NCBI GenBank assembly: GCA_965200435.1 | Contig: OZ241337.1 | Span: forward strand, 2,108,001-2,172,000 | Length of the DNA: 64,000 bases | Origin: Bin75 sp965200435 | GTDB lineage: Bacteria; Nitrospirota; Nitrospiria; Nitrospirales; UBA8639 | Reading direction: 5' to 3' | Part shown: in pieces, positions 61,118-64,000 of the stretch | Position numbering within the stretch: position 1 is the first letter of the stretch | How the letters are laid out: each line of letters begins with the position of its first letter | The notes under the pieces: model-generated | What the model saw: the letters and a program-made list of their open reading frames with translations, nothing else | Databases searched by the model: none | What the model was told of the DNA's origin: nothing | Made by a program: the position numbers and the translations under genes

Positions 61118-61137
61118 CTCAATCAGAGGTTCTCTAG
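61118..61137. repeat. Lone end of the 142-bp element at the SDR gene stop
   Basis: CTCAATCAGAGGTTCTCTAG matches the right terminus of the element plus CTAG. On the minus strand it supplies the last codons (ENL) and the TGA stop of the gene at 61123. The rest of the element is absent. Confidence 0.75.
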
Positions 61138-61914
61138 TTCGTCGAGAGCGGTGAACAAGTCCGGATGTTTGAGTTGATAGTTGAAATCAGACAGGATTTT
61201 CCGGGGTGAGAGCCGTTTCCCTGCTTCGCGGGTGACGGTCGTCGGTGGGATGGCGATATGAAAACGCTCCGCGGCAAAGCGACAGATTTCCGCCCAGGAT
61301 CGCGGGTGGCCGTCACTGATGATATACGTCGAGCCGGGCGACGCATATCGCAACGCGAGCAGGCACAATTCCGCCACGTCTTCCACGTGGATCAGGTTGA
61401 CGTATTTTTTTGAATTGTTGATTTTTCCCCTCCGAATCCAATCAAGCACGTTCCGGCCGGGTCCATAAAGCCCGGCCAGTCTCAAAATCGTCGCGCCAAA
61501 CGTGGTTCGCAAATGCTCTTCGCCTGACACGCGGGGAAGGGAGAGGTTGATCGGCGTGCGTTCGTCTATGAGGCCGGGCAAGTTCGTTGGAAACGCCGAG
61601 GTGCTGCCCAGCACGACCAAACGGTTTTTCCGGTCAAGCACGTGTTGCGCGAAGGTGCCGGCGACGTCTTCGGGAAGGGCCGGAAAACACCAGATCATAT
61701 CCGAATGTGCGGGCACCTGAGACCACGTCCCGGGTTGCTGTAAATCAAAAAAGATGCGGTGTCCGGGTTGGGCAAACGACAGGTGCTCGGCAGGGGAGCG
61801 ACTCGTTGCAAAAACCGGGCGACCGCGTTGCCGGGCGGCGTGGTAGATAAAGCGTCCGGCATAGCCGGCTCCGAGGATCACGAGCGGGACGGGTGTAGTT
61901 TTGACCTGACTCAT
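61123..61914 (-). CDS. NAD(P)-binding epimerase/dehydratase-like (SDR) protein
   Basis: 263 residues. An N-terminal Rossmann GAGYAGRFIYHAARQRG (about 14-30) binds NAD(P); GSTSAF (about 103) and LAGLYGPGRNVLDWIRRG (about 146) follow as in YeeZ-type atypical extended SDR proteins. The usual catalytic YxxxK is not obvious, so it may be a non-catalytic or sugar/nucleotide-binding member. Its C-terminus and stop are encoded by a lone MITE end, and a full MITE copy lies 31 bases upstream of its start. Confidence 0.75.
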   Translation of the reverse strand: MSQVKTTPVPLVILGAGYAGRFIYHAARQRGRPVFATSRSPAEHLSFAQPGHRIFFDLQQPGTWSQVPAHSDMIWCFPALPEDVAGTFAQHVLDRKNRLVVLGSTSAFPTNLPGLIDERTPINLSLPRVSGEEHLRTTFGATILRLAGLYGPGRNVLDWIRRGKINNSKKYVNLIHVEDVAELCLLALRYASPGSTYIISDGHPRSWAEICRFAAERFHIAIPPTTVTREAGKRLSPRKILSDFNYQLKHPDLFTALDELENL

Positions 61915-61945
61915 GGAGAGGATTTGCCGGATGACGTTTTGCTAA

Positions 61946-62087
61946 GGAACCTCTGATTTAGTGCACTATCGGGCGCATGGCTGCGTTGTGTCCTCGCTCA
62001 ACCCTCACCTATCTCGATGATACGCTTCGGGTTTCGCTCCGGGACGCCTTGCCCTGCATCCCGCTATCACACGAAATCAGAGGTTCC
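61946..62087 (+). mobile_element. 142-bp MITE-like element, copy 6
   Basis: Same length and orientation as copy 1. Flanks are CTAA (61942-61945) and CTCA (62088-62091), one mismatch. It lies between the SDR gene start and the gamma carbonic anhydrase stop. Confidence 0.88.
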
Positions 62088-62150
62088 CTCATCCGACCTA
62101 CGGGACGTCCAGGAAGATCCCTGTCCGGAAAGGACGCGGAGGTTGCCGGG

Positions 62151-62660
62151 TTACCCAGTCATGTAGTGCCGCGCATATTGTACGTAACGTTGGGCGGATT
62201 CCTTGAGGCTCATCACCTCGGCATCCCGTAAGGGACGTGTGACGCGAGCCGGTGAGCCGAGCACCAGGCTGCGCGGTGGGATTTGCGTGCGTTCGGTCAC
62301 CAATGCCCCAGCCCCGATGAGGCAATCGTCTCCGATCACGGCTCCGTCCATCAGTACGGCGCCCATGCCGATCAGGACTCGATTGTGAATCGTGCAGCCG
62401 TGAAGCACGACGTGGTGGCCGACCGTGACGTCGTCGCCGATGATCAGGGGATACGTGTCGTGAGTCACGTGGAGAAGCGAGAGATCCTGAACGTTGGTGC
62501 GATGTCCAATCCGAATGACGTTGACGTCGCCACGGATGACGCTGTGAAACCAAACGCTGGCTTCCGATTCGATGCTGACGTTCCCGATCACCACCGCGGT
62601 TTCTTCGATAAAGGCGGTGGCCGCGATGGTTGGGGTCATGCCTCGGTAGGGGTTAATCAT
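62151..62660 (-). CDS. Gamma carbonic anhydrase / hexapeptide-repeat family protein
   Basis: 169 residues from ATG 62660, starting MINPYRGMTPTIAATAFIEE as in the family. Left-handed beta-helix hexapeptide repeats (AVVIGNVSIESEASVWFHSVIRGDVNVIRIG) include the metal-binding His residues in LLHVTHDTYP and VTVGHHVVLHGC. Gamma carbonic anhydrases hydrate CO2 with zinc or iron, though many homologues are not proved active. The frame is open to a TTG at 62708 that would overlap the upstream gene; the ATG is favoured. Confidence 0.85.
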   Translation of the reverse strand: MINPYRGMTPTIAATAFIEETAVVIGNVSIESEASVWFHSVIRGDVNVIRIGHRTNVQDLSLLHVTHDTYPLIIGDDVTVGHHVVLHGCTIHNRVLIGMGAVLMDGAVIGDDCLIGAGALVTERTQIPPRSLVLGSPARVTRPLRDAEVMSLKESAQRYVQYARHYMTG

Positions 62661-62704
62661 GATGGGCGTGGCGTTTGCTCTCGAAACGTCAGGGAGCCGG
62701 TCCG

Positions 62705-63178
62705 TCAACCTTTGCTGACAATCGAAGCCACGACGAGAATCGTCAAAGTCGTGATGACGGCAACGTAAACGGTCACGCTTCGATCAGTCAACCAGGCCGT
62801 TTGCCAATCTTTCGGGTAAAGGGCTTTGCCCACCAGATAGAGGCCCTCTTCGTACAGTCCGAGCACTTGTTCCATCTCGATCAGGGTTTGTTTGGCGACG
62901 CGGTGGCGGTCGCGTTGCTGCAAAATGAGGTAGATGAACAAGGCTGAGAAGAGGGCGGTGCCGGTGATGGCAAAGACTTTGATCGTGAGATGAACGGGAT
63001 AAGGGGGGGAGAGCGCGAGAATCGTAATCAGCAGCAGGAGTAAAAACGCGCTGCCGAAGGCCGTCAGGCGCATCATCTGTTCCCGGCGGAGGAACACTTC
63101 TTGCTTATACCAGGGATAGAGGACTCGCAGGCCTTCAAGCTGTTCCTCGCGTAATTTCTTAACGGGCGGATCGGTCAT
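62705..63178 (-). CDS. Membrane protein with three hydrophobic segments
   Basis: 157 residues. Hydrophobic helices occur at about 41-58 (AFGSAFLLLLLITILAL), 66-86 (VFAITGTALFSALFIYLIL) and 133-154 (VTVYVAVITTLTILVVASIV), joined by charged loops. The family is not recognised. The stop codon lies 44 bases upstream of the carbonic anhydrase ATG and the start overlaps the hydrolase gene by 4 bases, so all three form an operon. Confidence 0.65.
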   Translation of the reverse strand: MTDPPVKKLREEQLEGLRVLYPWYKQEVFLRREQMMRLTAFGSAFLLLLLITILALSPPYPVHLTIKVFAITGTALFSALFIYLILQQRDRHRVAKQTLIEMEQVLGLYEEGLYLVGKALYPKDWQTAWLTDRSVTVYVAVITTLTILVVASIVSKG

Positions 63179-63963
63179 GACGCGGGTCTCTGCGGGGGCG
63201 AAAGATGGGTTTGCATCCAGTTTGCCAGATGAACGGTCATGTGGCGAAAATCTTCCGGCCTTCCGAATTGATGATCAGCCTCGGGAAGCAGCACGAGTTC
63301 CTGCCGTCCGGGCAGGGCGTCCTTCAGTTGTTGGATTTGGTGGAAGGGGACCAATTCGTCCTGTTCCCCATGGACGATGAGGGTGGGGGCCTTGATGCGG
63401 CGAGCGGCTTCATAGGCGTTCACGGCGCGGCAGCTTTTGTAAAATGAAAAATCCAGACTCACCGGTTCCGTTCCACCCGTCACGTCGGGAATAGCATTGG
63501 TGCGTTTCCATTTTTCAATGCCGGCGGAACCGAATTCCCTGTCCAGCATTTCGGAAAAGTCGGGGACGGGGCATTTGAGGCCGATGGCGCGCAGTTCAGG
63601 GTGGTGCTGAGCGACCAGGATGGTCATGAGTCCGCCAAAACTCGAGCCGATAATCCCTAAGGTGTGATAGCCGCGTTCGCGCATCAGAGTGAGGGCACAA
63701 TCCAACTGGTCATGACACGTTGGAACCGTGAGATGACTGAAGTCTCCATCGGATTGGCCCATCCCGAACCAATCGAATCGAAAAGTGCTGATCTCCCGGG
63801 CAACAAGGAGTTCCGTCAGGCGGAGGTTGGTGTGGCTTTCTTTGTTTGAGAGAAAGCCATGGCAGAGAATGACGGCTCGGTCACTTTTGCGATCCGGTTC
63901 CGACAGAAGAGCCGAGACTGAATGGTTTGCACCATCTTGAAAGGCGAGGGTGGTTTCTTCCAT
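63175..63963 (-). CDS. Alpha/beta-hydrolase (serine hydrolase family)
   Basis: 262 residues from ATG 63963 (AGGA upstream). The oxyanion strand AVILCHGFLSNKES, nucleophile elbow GIIGSSFGGLM (Ser about 102), acid APTLIVHGEQDELVP (Asp about 207) and catalytic His in LPEADHQFGRPE are all in place. It may act as an esterase or thioesterase; the substrate is unknown. It is the first gene of the minus-strand operon with the membrane protein and carbonic anhydrase. Confidence 0.85.
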   Translation of the reverse strand: MEETTLAFQDGANHSVSALLSEPDRKSDRAVILCHGFLSNKESHTNLRLTELLVAREISTFRFDWFGMGQSDGDFSHLTVPTCHDQLDCALTLMRERGYHTLGIIGSSFGGLMTILVAQHHPELRAIGLKCPVPDFSEMLDREFGSAGIEKWKRTNAIPDVTGGTEPVSLDFSFYKSCRAVNAYEAARRIKAPTLIVHGEQDELVPFHQIQQLKDALPGRQELVLLPEADHQFGRPEDFRHMTVHLANWMQTHLSPPQRPAS

Positions 63964-64000
63964 GACGGAATCCTGAAGAAGATTGGGCGATGCTGTCAAT

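Noticed and set aside
1..64000. CRISPR arrays, rRNA or tRNA genes
   Set aside because: No regularly spaced short direct repeats, no rRNA signature and no convincing tRNA cloverleaf (for example GGTTCGAATCC arms with anticodon stem) were seen in any gap.

Overview
The window is a bacterial chromosome segment of moderately high GC, densely packed with operons in both orientations. No rRNA, tRNA or CRISPR array is visible. The cell is Gram-negative: lolD/lolC, lnt, uppP, three outer-membrane barrel proteins and several lipoprotein or periplasmic proteins are present. A SmbP-like metal-binding protein, a five-heme membrane-anchored cytochrome, a three-domain LplT-PlsC-acyl-ligase fusion and paired flavin disulfide oxidoreductases suggest a chemolithotroph of the Nitrospira type. 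That assignment is inference from gene content only.

Layout. 1-5854: 3'-truncated giant secreted fibronectin-III protein (minus), with a frame break at a run of eleven C. 5855-6932: repeat-rich spacer. 6933-12712: nucleoside deoxyribosyltransferase pseudogene, a sodium:solute symporter with a small membrane partner, and the acyltransferase fusion. 12923-19624 (minus): DUF2007 protein, coiled-coil membrane protein, tRNA nucleotidyltransferase with a broken frame, CDP-alcohol phosphotransferase, trpS, M50 protease, TPR/periplasmic-binding protein. 19774-27363: xerD, zinc ribbon, exported flavodoxin, unknown gene, PLP dehydratase, TPR protein, then a deacetylase-like / five-heme cytochrome / rhodanese operon. 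27600-31557: smbP, nitrilase, truncated nuclease, uppP, HhH lipoprotein. 31626-36109: membrane-anchored TerB_C protein, DUF2791/BrxD-like ATPase and DEAD/DEAH helicase, in a segment of visibly lower GC. 36124-38154: decayed porin copy, DUF5615/DUF433 toxin-antitoxin pair, porin. 38518-44718 (minus): lolD, lolC, lysS (frame break), prfB (programmed frameshift), lnt. 45070-46108: bfr and a thioredoxin-fold protein. 46172-49941 (minus): MerA-like / VTT / LPD-like operon. 50245-53206: two glycosyltransferases and a DUF547 protein. 53313-55846 (minus): outer-membrane protein, small exported protein, msrA. 56187-63963: MMPL transporter, methyltransferase, outer-membrane protein, SDR protein, gamma carbonic anhydrase, membrane protein, alpha/beta hydrolase.

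Two things stand out. First, a family of six elements, each exactly 142 bp, has 18-bp terminal inverted repeats and 4-bp YTAN-type target duplications; it behaves as a MITE and sits at stop codons in several cases. A decayed duplicate of the porin locus preserves an empty site for one copy. Second, the low-GC TerB_C-ATPase-helicase operon looks like a defence or stress DNA-processing module with an unusual membrane-spanning TerB_C protein. A truncated PD-(D/E)XK nuclease and a toxin-antitoxin pair lie near it.

Several genes carry single-base frame breaks or a stop (FN3 protein, tRNA nucleotidyltransferase, lysS, deoxyribosyltransferase). Two of these lie in G/C homopolymers. Because lysS is normally essential, some may be residual sequencing errors, so the phase-variation reading should be treated cautiously.
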